A DNA stretch of 18,671 nt, taken from positions 1-18,671 of the forward strand of contig DASSGZ010000718.1 in the NCBI GenBank assembly GCA_035693165.1, read 5' to 3'. The notes beneath the pieces were generated by a model. It was given only the letters and a program-made list of their open reading frames with translations, did no database searches and was not told where the DNA came from. A program made the translations under genes and the position numbers. The DNA comes from JAICKM01 sp035693165. GTDB lineage: Bacteria > Chloroflexota > Chloroflexia > QHBQ01 > JAICKM01. This document shows, one piece after another, positions 1 to 7,584 of this stretch (its first letter is position 1; every line of letters starts with the position of its first letter).

Positions 1-363
1 GCCCAGGCCGGGCGAGCCCAAGATCAGCGTGGCGAAGGCGTCGGGTGCCTCTGCCGCGACCTGCAAGGCGACCATGCCGCCGAAGGACAGCCCCACCAGG
101 TGGCGCACGCCCTCGGCCTGGGCCAGGGCGGCGATGCGGCGGGCCAGGGCTGGGAGCGTCTCGCCCACGCGCAGGGGCTCGGACGCGCCGTGGCCGGGGA
201 GATCGATGCCGATGTGGTGCCGGTCCGGCAGGCGCGCCCACAGGGTATGCCAGATACTCGAATCGAAGGTGTAGCCGTGGATCCAGAGCACTTTCTCGCC
301 CGCGCCGGGGCGCACCCGCGCCGCGATGCCGTCTCCCCAGGGAACCGCAGAATCGGCGCTCAT
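1..363 (-). CDS. alpha/beta hydrolase, N-terminal part (cut by window edge)
   Basis: The first 121 residues of an alpha/beta-hydrolase-fold protein are visible; the C-terminus lies outside the window. The reading shows an oxyanion-hole HG (residues 29-30) after a beta-strand (KVLWIHG), a DLPGHG motif near 54-59, and the nucleophile elbow GLSFGG with candidate catalytic Ser93. The catalytic Asp and His would be in the missing part. The ATG overlaps the TGA of the Rieske oxygenase gene by 4 nt (ATGA), so it is translationally coupled and in the TOMM operon. There is no signal peptide, so it should be cytosolic. The substrate cannot be read from the sequence. Hydrolysis of an ester, amide or thioester in the peptide product is possible, as is an unrelated small-molecule role. 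Fold call is confident; function is not. Confidence 0.85.
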   Translation of the reverse strand, partial: MSADSAVPWGDGIAARVRPGAGEKVLWIHGYTFDSSIWHTLWARLPDRHHIGIDLPGHGASEPLRVGETLPALARRIAALAQAEGVRHLVGLSFGGMVALQVAAEAPDAFATLILGSPGLG

Positions 364-1268
364 GCCTGGCCCGCGTCCTCAAACGGCCGGCAAAACTCCT
401 TGAAGGCGAGCACGGCCGCGTCCATCGCCGTATAGTGGCAGGGCGCGTTGATGGACATGTTCTCCCAGATGACCTGGTCCTGTTCGAGTCCCGACTTGCT
501 TTCGCGCAGCACGCGCTGGCAAAACTCCTCGCTGGGCGGCGTGCTGCCCTCTCCGGCGGGCACGGCCAGCGAGAAGCGGACCAGGCAGTCGTTCTCGGTG
601 ATCGGCGTGGCGCAGGTGACGGTGAAGTAGGGGCGGTCGCCGCCTACCTGCCCCAGCACGATGCCGGGGCTGAACGCGCGGGCGACGAAGGGCACGCGTA
701 CCTTGTCCGTCGGCTTGCGATCCGCCCGCCAGATCGCCCCATACTCGAACACGCCCTCGATGGCGAACTCGCCGCACTGGCTGGGCAAGATGCGGAAACG
801 CGGCTCGTTATGGATGCCGTGCACGGGGCGGAAGTGCGAGTTGTCGAAGGCGTTCTCGACCACCATGGCCGGGGGCGCCATGACGCGCATGGTAAAGCCC
901 GGCACAAAATAGTGATCCTGGTCAAGCTGTTCGAGAAACTCGCGGAACCCGTTGTCGTGCGAGTCGGATAGCCGGACAAACACCAGGCCGCCGACGAGCA
1001 GGGCCGGGTATTCGCGCACGCGGAAGCCGTGCTCGCACTCGCGACCCAGCCCGATACGATAGCCATGGAAGGGACAGACGATGGCCTCGCGGTCAAGCCG
1101 CCCGCCAATCGCCAGGTTGGCCCCGCGGTGCGGACAGACCGAGTCGAACGCGCGGATGCCCCCTTCGCCGCGCACCAGCACGACGCGCCGGGTGCCGATC
1201 GCCGCGGGGGTCAGATCCTGGGTCAGATCGCGTTCAAAGCCGATTTGATACCAGCCGTTGCGGTACAT
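360..1268 (-). CDS. Rieske [2Fe-2S] non-haem iron oxygenase, probable peptide-tailoring enzyme
   Basis: This 302-residue protein is a Rieske oxygenase alpha-subunit-type enzyme. The N-terminal Rieske domain has C45-P-H47 and, 17 residues later, C65-P-F-H68 for the 2Fe-2S cluster. The catalytic domain has the mononuclear iron site E138-N-A-F-D142-x2-H145-x4-H150. Such enzymes use O2 and electrons from a partner reductase for hydroxylation, demethylation or desaturation. No ferredoxin or reductase gene is seen in the window. I place the start at 1268, not at the in-frame ATG at 1274, because GGAG (1276-1279) is 7 nt from the former and only 1 nt from the latter. It overlaps the 783-residue upstream gene by 35 nt and the hydrolase downstream by 4 nt, so it belongs to the TOMM operon. 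A tailoring role is inferred from that position. Confidence 0.9.
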   Translation of the reverse strand: MYRNGWYQIGFERDLTQDLTPAAIGTRRVVLVRGEGGIRAFDSVCPHRGANLAIGGRLDREAIVCPFHGYRIGLGRECEHGFRVREYPALLVGGLVFVRLSDSHDNGFREFLEQLDQDHYFVPGFTMRVMAPPAMVVENAFDNSHFRPVHGIHNEPRFRILPSQCGEFAIEGVFEYGAIWRADRKPTDKVRVPFVARAFSPGIVLGQVGGDRPYFTVTCATPITENDCLVRFSLAVPAGEGSTPPSEEFCQRVLRESKSGLEQDQVIWENMSINAPCHYTAMDAAVLAFKEFCRPFEDAGQA

Positions 1269-3585
1269 GGGCATTCTCCGGGATTGATAGATTGAGCACG
1301 CGCGCCCGCTCCAGCGCGCGCACTAACCGGCGCACCTGGTCGGGCGGGGTCTCCTGGGACAGGTGCGCCAGGGCCACCGGCGAGTCCCTGTCCTGGAGGA
1401 GGCGCAGGATCGCCGATTCTTCCGCGGGCAAGGTCAGCGGAGGCCGGTAGCGCTTGAAGGTGACGACGGCCGCCGGTCCGTCGAAGTCCACGCGGGCTAC
1501 GCCGCTCCCCAGGCGCACCTGCGCCTCATCTTCCAGCCGGGCGCGCGCCGCCGCGTCCAGTTCCGTAACCTCGCCGTCAAAGATCATCCGGGGCACGGCC
1601 AGCCGCACACAGGTGTCCAGCAACTCGGCGCGCGTCTGCGCCATTTCGTGGCCCAGGCGGTCGTCGACGAGAATCGCGTCCCGGTTCGCCAGTTCGGGCA
1701 CGGGCGCCAGCGCCTGCAGCAGCGCGTAGAGGCAGGCCCGCAACCGGCGGTAGTTGGGCCCGCGGAATTGTTCCGGGGCCGGCGTGTCCGCGGTCAGGAT
1801 ACTCCAGCCCGGCGCGCCGATAGCGCAAGCGGCCGCCTGGGGCGGCCGGTCTTCCGCTGACCTGTCGCTGCGCGCAAATACGGGAGCGGGCAACGTATCG
1901 AAGTCCCCAGCCAGGGCCGCCTGCACGGCGGGCCGCCCCGCCGCCTGGGCGGATTCCTGCAGGAGGGCCAGCAGCGCGGCGGAGATGGCTTCCGGCAGCG
2001 CTTCGCCAGGGGCCAGTTTGCGGTTCAGGATGGCGCCCGCCAGCCGCCCGCCCAGCGCTTCGGGCACGCTGTTCGACACCCAATGGAGTGCCGTGCGCAG
2101 CCAGTCGATGAACGCTTCCGCGGCCCACCCCCGCTCCATGTGCAGCCGGGCCAGGTAGACGTTGAGGTAGAGGGTATCGTTCTCGGTGCGGATGCCCAGG
2201 GTGGTGGCGAAGGCCCGCCGGTAATACACCTCGGCCTCGTCGAAATGCCGGCTGCGGCGATACAGGCGGGCCAGGTTGACCGAGTTGATGAACTCCAGGT
2301 GCCAGTCGTGGCGGCCCTGTTGCGCCAGCGTGGCCTCGATCTCCTGCTCCAGCGCCAGAGCGCCCGCGGCATCGCCCAGTTTCAGCTCGTTTAAGGCCGA
2401 GATGTTGAGCAGGTAGAGGTATTCGCGGTTATAGCGGTTGGCTTCCAGCAGGCGCCGCGCTTCCAGGAAGTAAGCCCGCGCGCGCTCAGCCTCGTTCAGC
2501 ATGGTCAGCCCCCACGCCTTGGACTCCAGCAGGATGGCCCGCAAGCCCGGCCAGATCGCCGGGGACGGGTCGGGGGCGGCGGCCAGTTCCTGGTACCGCA
2601 GCAGGGTGATGCGCTGGCCCTGCAACTGGGCGAGAAACACGCCCTGGTCCATAGGGCTGCTCGCACAGGCGACCGCGCGTTCCAGCAGCCGCAAGGCGAT
2701 GCCCGTGCCACCCTCGGCGACCCGCTGCTTGGCCGCCGCGCTCAGGAAAGCCGGATCGACATAGAAGTTGTTGCCGCAGACCTGGGCATAGCCTTCCAGC
2801 CAGTCGAAAGGCCGGGCGGCGCGCGCCAGTTTGTCGTATTCCAGCCGGGACACCTGGGACGGCGGGCGGCGGCATTCGGGCGCGACCAGCAAACAGCCGC
2901 CCGCCAGAGGCAGCAGCAAGCCGGCGTCGCGCAGGGGTGCGGCATCCAGGGCTGCGGCCACATCGGGCTCGACGATGCCGGGCACCAGGCCCAGCAGGCT
3001 CTTGCTCGCTGCCGCAGGGGCAGTATCACCAGCCGTGCCCCAGTCGGCGCTCAAACCGGCGGGCAGGATGGGATCTTCGGGGCCGGCGGCGACCAGCAGC
3101 AACCGGTGGGCGCTGCCGCGCAAGCCCTGGGCCAGAAAGCGCAGGAAGGCGCTGTTTTCCGCCTCCCAGGCCAGGCCGTAGCGCGGCGTGAATACCAGGA
3201 AGGTGCGGGCCGGCCCATCGCCCGCCGCCGCGACGACGCGAGTCGCCAGGTCGAGAGCGTCAAGAAGCATGCGGTCGCCCCTGGACTCGGCGTCGATGCG
3301 GATGCCCACGAGGTCGCCGTGCGACGGCGGCGCCGCGCCCGTGGTGGTCGCTTTCGGGACCGGCTGGGCGCGCAGGGGCGATCCCAGCCCAAGCTGGATG
3401 CAGAATTCGCACGCCGCCTGGTGGCTGCGCCACGCGCCGAGACTGAGGTCGGCGACGATAGGCATAACCTCGGCCCCCAGGGCGGCCAGCGCACTACGGA
3501 GGGCGGCCAGCGTGGGCGCGCGAATCCCGTCCAGCACTACCGGGCCGGGATCGCGCGTGATGGAGGCGGTACGCATGCTATTCAT
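1234..3585 (-). CDS. 783-residue TPR protein with winged-helix-like C-terminus, unknown function
   Basis: I do not recognise a named family. Residues about 20-170 are alpha/beta in character with hydrophobic strands (TFLVFTPRYG, HRLLLVAAG), loosely like part of an NTPase domain, but no Walker A motif is seen. Residues about 350-500 are helical with TPR-like repeats (an EA-VYYRRAF segment near 450-460). Residues about 550-690 are less clear. Residues about 696-767 read as a strand pair followed by a winged-helix pattern that parallels the N-terminus of the E1-like protein at 5760-6851, so a RiPP-recognition-like element is possible. There is no signal peptide or membrane segment. It begins 3 nt after the SagB-like stop, with no clear Shine-Dalgarno, suggesting coupled translation. 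A scaffold or regulator of the synthetase complex is a guess from position and TPRs. Confidence 0.8.
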   Translation of the reverse strand: MNSMRTASITRDPGPVVLDGIRAPTLAALRSALAALGAEVMPIVADLSLGAWRSHQAACEFCIQLGLGSPLRAQPVPKATTTGAAPPSHGDLVGIRIDAESRGDRMLLDALDLATRVVAAAGDGPARTFLVFTPRYGLAWEAENSAFLRFLAQGLRGSAHRLLLVAAGPEDPILPAGLSADWGTAGDTAPAAASKSLLGLVPGIVEPDVAAALDAAPLRDAGLLLPLAGGCLLVAPECRRPPSQVSRLEYDKLARAARPFDWLEGYAQVCGNNFYVDPAFLSAAAKQRVAEGGTGIALRLLERAVACASSPMDQGVFLAQLQGQRITLLRYQELAAAPDPSPAIWPGLRAILLESKAWGLTMLNEAERARAYFLEARRLLEANRYNREYLYLLNISALNELKLGDAAGALALEQEIEATLAQQGRHDWHLEFINSVNLARLYRRSRHFDEAEVYYRRAFATTLGIRTENDTLYLNVYLARLHMERGWAAEAFIDWLRTALHWVSNSVPEALGGRLAGAILNRKLAPGEALPEAISAALLALLQESAQAAGRPAVQAALAGDFDTLPAPVFARSDRSAEDRPPQAAACAIGAPGWSILTADTPAPEQFRGPNYRRLRACLYALLQALAPVPELANRDAILVDDRLGHEMAQTRAELLDTCVRLAVPRMIFDGEVTELDAAARARLEDEAQVRLGSGVARVDFDGPAAVVTFKRYRPPLTLPAEESAILRLLQDRDSPVALAHLSQETPPDQVRRLVRALERARVLNLSIPENAHVPQRLVSNRL

Positions 3586-3588
3586 CGA

Positions 3589-4410
3589 TCACAAAAGCGC
3601 TTCGGCTTGATTCACACCTTCTACGTCCTTGCCGACGCCGATCATATAGATCGTCGATTGATTGACGCCGTCGAGTCCCAGGAACTCGTCGATCTGCTGG
3701 TCATGATAGCCGCCGACGTTGGCGCAGCCCAGGCCGAGGCCGTTGGCGACGAGGTTGATGTTCTGGCCCAGGTGCCCGGCCTCCAGCAAGATGAAGCGAT
3801 AGCCGCGATTCCCGTACTTAAAGCACGAGCGCTCGAACACGGCGGTGATGAAGATCACCATGGAGCTATCGGTCGCCACATTCTTCTGGATCAACGCCTG
3901 GCTGATCCGGCGCGTCTCGTCGCCTTCGCGGAGCCGCCGCAGGTTGTTGTGAGTCGGATTGTAGTGATAGAGACCGGGAGCCAGCTCCGGCACCGCCGTG
4001 GCGTGGAAGTAAATCTCCAGGGGATAGAGAGCGCCACCGGACGGAATCGTGCGGAAGGGGCGGGGAAAGCCCGTCCCGTTGTTATCCCGCGTGATGCCGT
4101 AGGCGTGGTGGAGGATCGTGGCGACTTGCTGCAGGCTCAGCGGGACGCGCTCCAGGCTGCGCGCGGTTACGCGGGTCAGGATGGCTTCGCCGAGAGCCAT
4201 GTCCAACGGCGCCAGGGTGGTAGGCAACTCGACCACCGGATAGCCCTCGTAGGCCAGCGATTCGAGCATGCGCACCATGCGGCTGTGGATGGTCTCGTTG
4301 GACGGGAAGTTGGCATACCGGCTCGTTTTGGAATTCTCGTGAAACAGCTCCCAGAGATTGTCGTCATGGCCGGGGTATAAACGAGTCGTATTCCACCGTG
4401 TGGCAGACAT
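3589..4410 (-). CDS. SagB-type FMN-dependent azoline dehydrogenase
   Basis: This 273-residue nitroreductase-fold protein matches the SagB/McbC class, which oxidises thiazolines and oxazolines in a precursor peptide to aromatic azoles with FMN. Visible signs are the arginine-rich FMN site (R80 to R84 in TRVTARS), the loop RTIPSGGALYPLE (residues 120-132) typical of SagB-type dehydrogenases, and KYGNRGYRF starting at K198-Y199, corresponding to the Lys-Tyr pair known to be needed for oxidation in this family. The segment LLEAGHLGQN (208-217) is also typical. Length is normal. A GGAAGGA-type ribosome site lies between the YcaO stop and this ATG, a 15-nt gap. It sits between the YcaO gene and the large TPR gene in the operon, giving the SagB-C-D trio expected of an azole-forming system. 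Confidence 0.93.
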   Translation of the reverse strand: MSATRWNTTRLYPGHDDNLWELFHENSKTSRYANFPSNETIHSRMVRMLESLAYEGYPVVELPTTLAPLDMALGEAILTRVTARSLERVPLSLQQVATILHHAYGITRDNNGTGFPRPFRTIPSGGALYPLEIYFHATAVPELAPGLYHYNPTHNNLRRLREGDETRRISQALIQKNVATDSSMVIFITAVFERSCFKYGNRGYRFILLEAGHLGQNINLVANGLGLGCANVGGYHDQQIDEFLGLDGVNQSTIYMIGVGKDVEGVNQAEALL

Positions 4411-4425
4411 GAGCGTTCCTTCCTT

Positions 4426-5757
4426 TTACGGGTAGGGATGGGGAGCCGGATTGTCGCCCGTCTCGCGGGTGATGCCCTTGTAGCCGAGTTTCCGCGGGAT
4501 TTCCCAGAGGCGGTAGCCCCCTAACGGCCGCCCGCGATAGCCCATGAACAAGGGGTGGAATCCCGGAATGATCGAGTGCGTGACCGCCAGCCCCAGGGAG
4601 CGCACATCGTCGGTGGTTACGTCGGCCACCAGCACGCGATGCCCCACGGCTTGCACTTTGTCGACCAGCGTGCGCAGATCCCGCTCGGGATCGCCGGTTT
4701 CCAGGTTCTCCAGATCCTGGAAGTCGATCCGGTCAGGCGACGCGAAGATGAAATCGGCCAGGGGCAGGTTGGCCGGCTCGGACCAGAAGTTCAGGTGGGC
4801 TTTCTGGTCGACGATGTTGGCGAAGGTGGGGTCGGGCGGGAGCGGCGGCAGCATCATGCGGATCGACTGGGCGTAGCGGGCGGTGTGGGACAGCTCTTCC
4901 AGGCTTTTGCGCACGGCCATCTCGGGATTCAGGTGCGCGGCGGCGGCGAACACGATGGGCGCCGCGCCGGGCCAATGCCCGCGCAGCACCGACAGGATGG
5001 CCGTCACGCCCACATCCATCGTGATATTGAGGATGGTGACGGTGTTGTCGCTCTGCTCAAAGCGCCGCACAATATCATAATTGGCATCGCTCAACGTCTC
5101 GGGCCGCACATGCGACCGGGATAGGGCCGCCTGCCAGGTGATCATGAAGGCATCGCGCTCGATGACCTCACAGATCCCGGAAATGGCCGATTCCTCCAGG
5201 CTGCAATGGCAGGCCAGGCCGGTGGAGATCGGCTGGACGATGGGCGAATCGTCCGTGCCCTGGTAGTAGAAATAGGGGACAAAGACCGTGGCGGCGGGCA
5301 CGTAGCACGTTTCGCCGGTGGTCAGGTCCTGGGCCGGCGTCCAGCGCACGGGGGTATCGTCGGTGAACGGCACCCAGGGAAACCCCGGTTCCTCATATTG
5401 CTCGGCGCTGTTGAAGGCGAACGCGCCCGGCGAGACGCACGGGAAGGGCGCGTCGGCTTTCGCGTACAGCGGCAATTCGTCCACATAAAATTGGGCGCTG
5501 CAGTAGCGCTCCACCGCCTCGCCGATCGCCTTCGCCATGGCCGTGTCCCGGTCGGTCGAAACCCCGCCGGTCCGGGCGAAATTCTTGATGCCGTTGAACA
5601 CGCGGGTGTTGCTGGCCTGCGCGCCGAACTGGTGGAAGTCGGGCGCCCCGGCCAGGCGCGGGATTTCCTCGACATGGCGGACAATGCCGACCTGGTCGTC
5701 GACCAGATAGTCGTAGATGTCGATGAGCCGGCGTAACGTGGAGTATGTTTTGGTCAT
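4426..5757 (-). CDS. TOMM YcaO-family cyclodehydratase (SagD-like)
   Basis: This 443-residue YcaO protein uses ATP to activate backbone amides of a precursor peptide so that Cys, Ser or Thr side chains cyclise to azolines. The YcaO ATP-binding signature is visible as GEAVERYC (residues 79-86) and SLEESAISGICEVIERDAF starting near 186, with E188, E189, E197 and E200. The protein ends ...DNPAPHPYP, the alternating-proline C-terminus that marks TOMM cyclodehydratases and places the tail in the active site. I start it at ATG 5757 (MTKTYS), where GAGG lies 7 nt upstream. The frame is open further upstream to 6192, but that stretch lies antiparallel-free inside the E1-like gene and has no YcaO-like sequence. 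Only 2 nt separate it from the preceding stop. The YcaO and docking halves are separate genes, as in the streptolysin S system. Confidence 0.95.
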   Translation of the reverse strand: MTKTYSTLRRLIDIYDYLVDDQVGIVRHVEEIPRLAGAPDFHQFGAQASNTRVFNGIKNFARTGGVSTDRDTAMAKAIGEAVERYCSAQFYVDELPLYAKADAPFPCVSPGAFAFNSAEQYEEPGFPWVPFTDDTPVRWTPAQDLTTGETCYVPAATVFVPYFYYQGTDDSPIVQPISTGLACHCSLEESAISGICEVIERDAFMITWQAALSRSHVRPETLSDANYDIVRRFEQSDNTVTILNITMDVGVTAILSVLRGHWPGAAPIVFAAAAHLNPEMAVRKSLEELSHTARYAQSIRMMLPPLPPDPTFANIVDQKAHLNFWSEPANLPLADFIFASPDRIDFQDLENLETGDPERDLRTLVDKVQAVGHRVLVADVTTDDVRSLGLAVTHSIIPGFHPLFMGYRGRPLGGYRLWEIPRKLGYKGITRETGDNPAPHPYP

Positions 5758-5759
5758 GG

Positions 5760-6851
5760 TTACGCCTCGTTGATCGGCAGGAATACCGCCTTGTCGATGT
5801 TGACCGGCGCGTGGCGGTTCAACGAACTGCAGACCCGGCAGCGCGGCACCTTCAGCACCTTGCGGGTCTTCATCTGCGTGCTCAACAGATTCACTTCGAT
5901 CAAATTGCCGGTCAGGCGTTGGGGCATCCACCCGCCATAGAACTTGCTCAACTCGATCGCGGCGATGTCGCCCAGCACCGAGGCCATCGACGGATGGAAC
6001 GCGGCCACGGCCTGGCCCTCGAACGCCGCATGTTCGGCGGCGCGCTGGCTCTCGGGGTCGTCCATATGGGCATTTTGCCGGGCGCGCAGGCACTCGAAAC
6101 ACGGAGTCTCGCCCGGCACCACCAGCGGCCCGACGTACCCGACCATATTCTGCAGCACCACGGGCAAGAAATGGCAGTTGTGCTCGACACAAAACTCATT
6201 CCACCGGCGCATCAGGTGCAGCCCGCCAAAATCGGAGGTGGCGACAATGCAGCCGAGGCTTTGTGGGTCGAGATCGTCCATCCAGGCGTCGTAGGCCTGG
6301 GGTGCCGGCACAGCGTCCGGCCACTGGGCCGCATTGACCTGGTGATTGCGGTCGAACAGGCGCAGGTTGCACAGCCCCGGATCGTCGACCACCTCGACGG
6401 TTTCCAGGCCGCCGGCCTGGAGCGCCGCGGCTAACTGGCGCGAGATGCAATTCACACCCATAATCGTGATCCGCCGGGTGCTCAGCCGGTGGGTCACCTG
6501 TTCGGTCTCTTCGCCGAAATGCCAGTAGAGCACGTCCAGGTTGCTTTCCAGGGCCTCGTCCGGCTCGCTCGTGCCGTTGGCCGGGACCAGGAACCGCCGG
6601 GCCTCCAGGCGCTTGACCAACTGCAGGACGGCGGGGCGCGCCGGCGCCGCGAAGAGCGCGCCGATTTCCTCGGGCGTGGCGCCGTCTTCCCCCGTCATGA
6701 CGAGCACGGTTTGCACCACCTCGGCCGCGCGCTCGCCGTCGATCTTCATCTCCACACTACCCCGTTTCAGGATCACGCCGCCCTTGGTTTCGATAACCTG
6801 GACGGGGAGCCGCTTTAACTTTGGTGCCTGGGGTGCGAGCTCAAGTTTCAT
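5760..6851 (-). CDS. E1-like TOMM cyclodehydratase partner / leader-peptide-binding protein (SagC-like)
   Basis: This 363-residue protein is the expected partner of the YcaO enzyme. Residues about 14-90 form a strand-rich plus winged-helix pattern consistent with the RiPP recognition element that binds the leader. Residues about 125-350 follow the ThiF/E1 layout, with strand RRITIMGVNCIS (126-137) in place of the nucleotide-binding Gly loop and two Zn-type pairs, C251-x2-C254 and C338-x2-C341. The glycine-rich ATP loop of true E1 enzymes is degenerate, as usual for TOMM docking proteins, where YcaO itself uses ATP. An AGGAAAGG-type ribosome site precedes ATG 6851. The gene follows the precursor and its terminator hairpins and is followed 2 nt later by the YcaO gene. 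Confidence 0.9.
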   Translation of the reverse strand: MKLELAPQAPKLKRLPVQVIETKGGVILKRGSVEMKIDGERAAEVVQTVLVMTGEDGATPEEIGALFAAPARPAVLQLVKRLEARRFLVPANGTSEPDEALESNLDVLYWHFGEETEQVTHRLSTRRITIMGVNCISRQLAAALQAGGLETVEVVDDPGLCNLRLFDRNHQVNAAQWPDAVPAPQAYDAWMDDLDPQSLGCIVATSDFGGLHLMRRWNEFCVEHNCHFLPVVLQNMVGYVGPLVVPGETPCFECLRARQNAHMDDPESQRAAEHAAFEGQAVAAFHPSMASVLGDIAAIELSKFYGGWMPQRLTGNLIEVNLLSTQMKTRKVLKVPRCRVCSSLNRHAPVNIDKAVFLPINEA

Positions 6852-7003
6852 ACAGTTCGCCTTTCCTGGTGGTTGGTTGGTGAGTTGGTGCGCTGCCCAG
6901 GCGCAGGCCCCCGTGCCGGGAATGCGCTGGTCCCTACGCGCAAATAACTAAGACGGCCGGCAGTTCTGCAGAGGAAAGCAGTTACGCTGAGGAAAATAGT
7001 TTA

Positions 7004-7051
7004 AACCCACCCGCTTGCGCTAGGTAGCGGAGCGGATCGCGCGGGTGGGTT
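7004..7051 (-). terminator. second hairpin between precursor and synthetase genes
   Basis: An 11-bp perfect stem (7004-7014 with 7041-7051, arm AACCCACCCGC on the minus strand) encloses a 26-nt loop that itself contains a small CGCT/AGCG stem. Downstream on the minus strand the RNA reads UUUAAACUAUUUUCC, a modest U-rich stretch. It starts right after the U-tract of the first terminator. It could be a back-up terminator, or a structure that limits or protects transcripts reading into the synthetase genes. Confidence 0.6.
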
Positions 7052-7053
7052 AC

Positions 7054-7084
7054 TAAAAACAAATCCGAGATCGCGCGATCTCGG
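7054..7084 (-). terminator. intrinsic terminator directly after the precursor gene
   Basis: A 20-bp perfect palindrome (7065-7084) gives an 8-bp stem CCGAGATC/GATCTCGG with a GCGC loop. On the minus strand it is followed by AUUUGUUUUUAG, a strong U-tract. It begins one nucleotide after the precursor TAA. This is a textbook rho-independent terminator placed between the precursor and the enzymes, so most transcripts should stop here and give excess precursor over enzymes. Confidence 0.85.
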
Positions 7085-7085
7085 G

Positions 7086-7454
7086 TTAGTTCAAGGGACG
7101 AATGGGCTCTTGCTGGGCCGCGGCACAGCAGCAGGTGCACGGGCAGCAGCAGCAGTTCACGCCCCCGCCATCCTCCGCGGACACGAGGTGGCCGGTGACT
7201 TCCATGACCTCTTCCTGGGTCTGGAACACATCCTGGATCGTGCGGAGATCCTGATGGGTGATGCCGAACGCCTCGGGGGGCACTTTATCCGCCCGGCCAA
7301 TGCCGCCCATCGCCAGCAAGTCACCCTTGGTGATCTTCTGGTAGGGCTGGAGCGCCGAGGCCAATTCCGGGCCGACCATCTGGGTGATGGGGGTATCGGG
7401 GGGGTATTTTCCAGACTGCGGCTGCTGCGATGGCTGTTGCATATTCTGAGACAC
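7086..7454 (-). CDS. TOMM precursor peptide with polycysteine (streptolysin S-like) core
   Basis: This 122-residue peptide has an N-terminal Gln/Pro/Ser-rich tail (1-16), a mostly helical, charged leader (about 25-96), a Gly triplet (G96-G98), and the core V99-N100 then C101-104, P105, C106, T107, C108-110, followed by AAAQQEPIRPLN. Nine of ten core residues 101-110 are Cys or Thr, the residues that YcaO enzymes cyclise. It resembles the Cys-block core of streptolysin S, but the leader is far longer. Leader removal near the GGG is plausible. The start is GTG at 7454, with AAGGAGG 6 nt upstream, a strong site fitting high expression. A consensus promoter lies about 190 nt upstream and a terminator immediately downstream. 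The next genes are the cyclodehydratase pair, which confirms the role. Confidence 0.93.
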   Translation of the reverse strand: MSQNMQQPSQQPQSGKYPPDTPITQMVGPELASALQPYQKITKGDLLAMGGIGRADKVPPEAFGITHQDLRTIQDVFQTQEEVMEVTGHLVSAEDGGGVNCCCCPCTCCCAAAQQEPIRPLN

Positions 7455-7488
7455 GGTATACCTCCTTACTCATCTACACTGAGAGTGA

Positions 7489-7506
7489 GTGGTATCAGCC
7501 TACCAC
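7489..7506 (-). other. small hairpin in precursor mRNA leader
   Basis: GTGGTA (7489-7494) and TACCAC (7501-7506) form a perfect 6-bp inverted repeat with a 6-nt loop. It lies about 20 nt upstream of the precursor ribosome-binding site, inside the predicted 5' untranslated region. No known riboswitch class is recognised. Confidence 0.35.
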
Positions 7507-7555
7507 CCGGTCACTGGCAATGAGCCACGCCAATCCGTGAACTTTTGCACATGAG

Positions 7556-7584
7556 TCAAAGGCAGGGCATCACCTCCTTAACAT
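7556..7584 (-). promoter_or_regulatory. extra strong Shine-Dalgarno with overlapping mini-ORFs in precursor leader
   Basis: On the minus strand the leader contains TAAGGAGGTGAT (7580-7569), an almost full match to the 3' end of 16S rRNA, about 120 nt before the real start. It opens no long frame. Around it are two four-codon frames: ATG at 7584 (Met-Leu-Arg-Arg-stop, with tandem AGG codons formed by the Shine-Dalgarno itself) and ATG at 7570 (Met-Pro-Cys-Leu-stop), overlapping as TGATG. It may be a ribosome stand-by or regulatory site, or chance. Confidence 0.35.

Noticed and set aside
3106..4380. Long plus-strand open frame (424 residues) opposite the TPR and SagB-like genes
   Set aside because: Shadow frame. 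It has no family motif, and the minus-strand SagB-like gene explains the sequence.
5758..6192. Upstream extension of the YcaO frame
   Set aside because: It lies within the E1-like gene in another frame and does not look like YcaO sequence. ATG 5757 has a well-placed ribosome site and begins the family-like sequence.
7115..7160. Plus-strand GCAGCAG-type short tandem repeat
   Set aside because: It is the complement of the run of TGC cysteine codons in the precursor core and is explained by coding.
7566..7580. Plus-strand ATCACCTCCTTA resembling the 3' end of 16S rRNA
   Set aside because: No other rRNA sequence is adjacent. It is simply the complement of a strong minus-strand Shine-Dalgarno.
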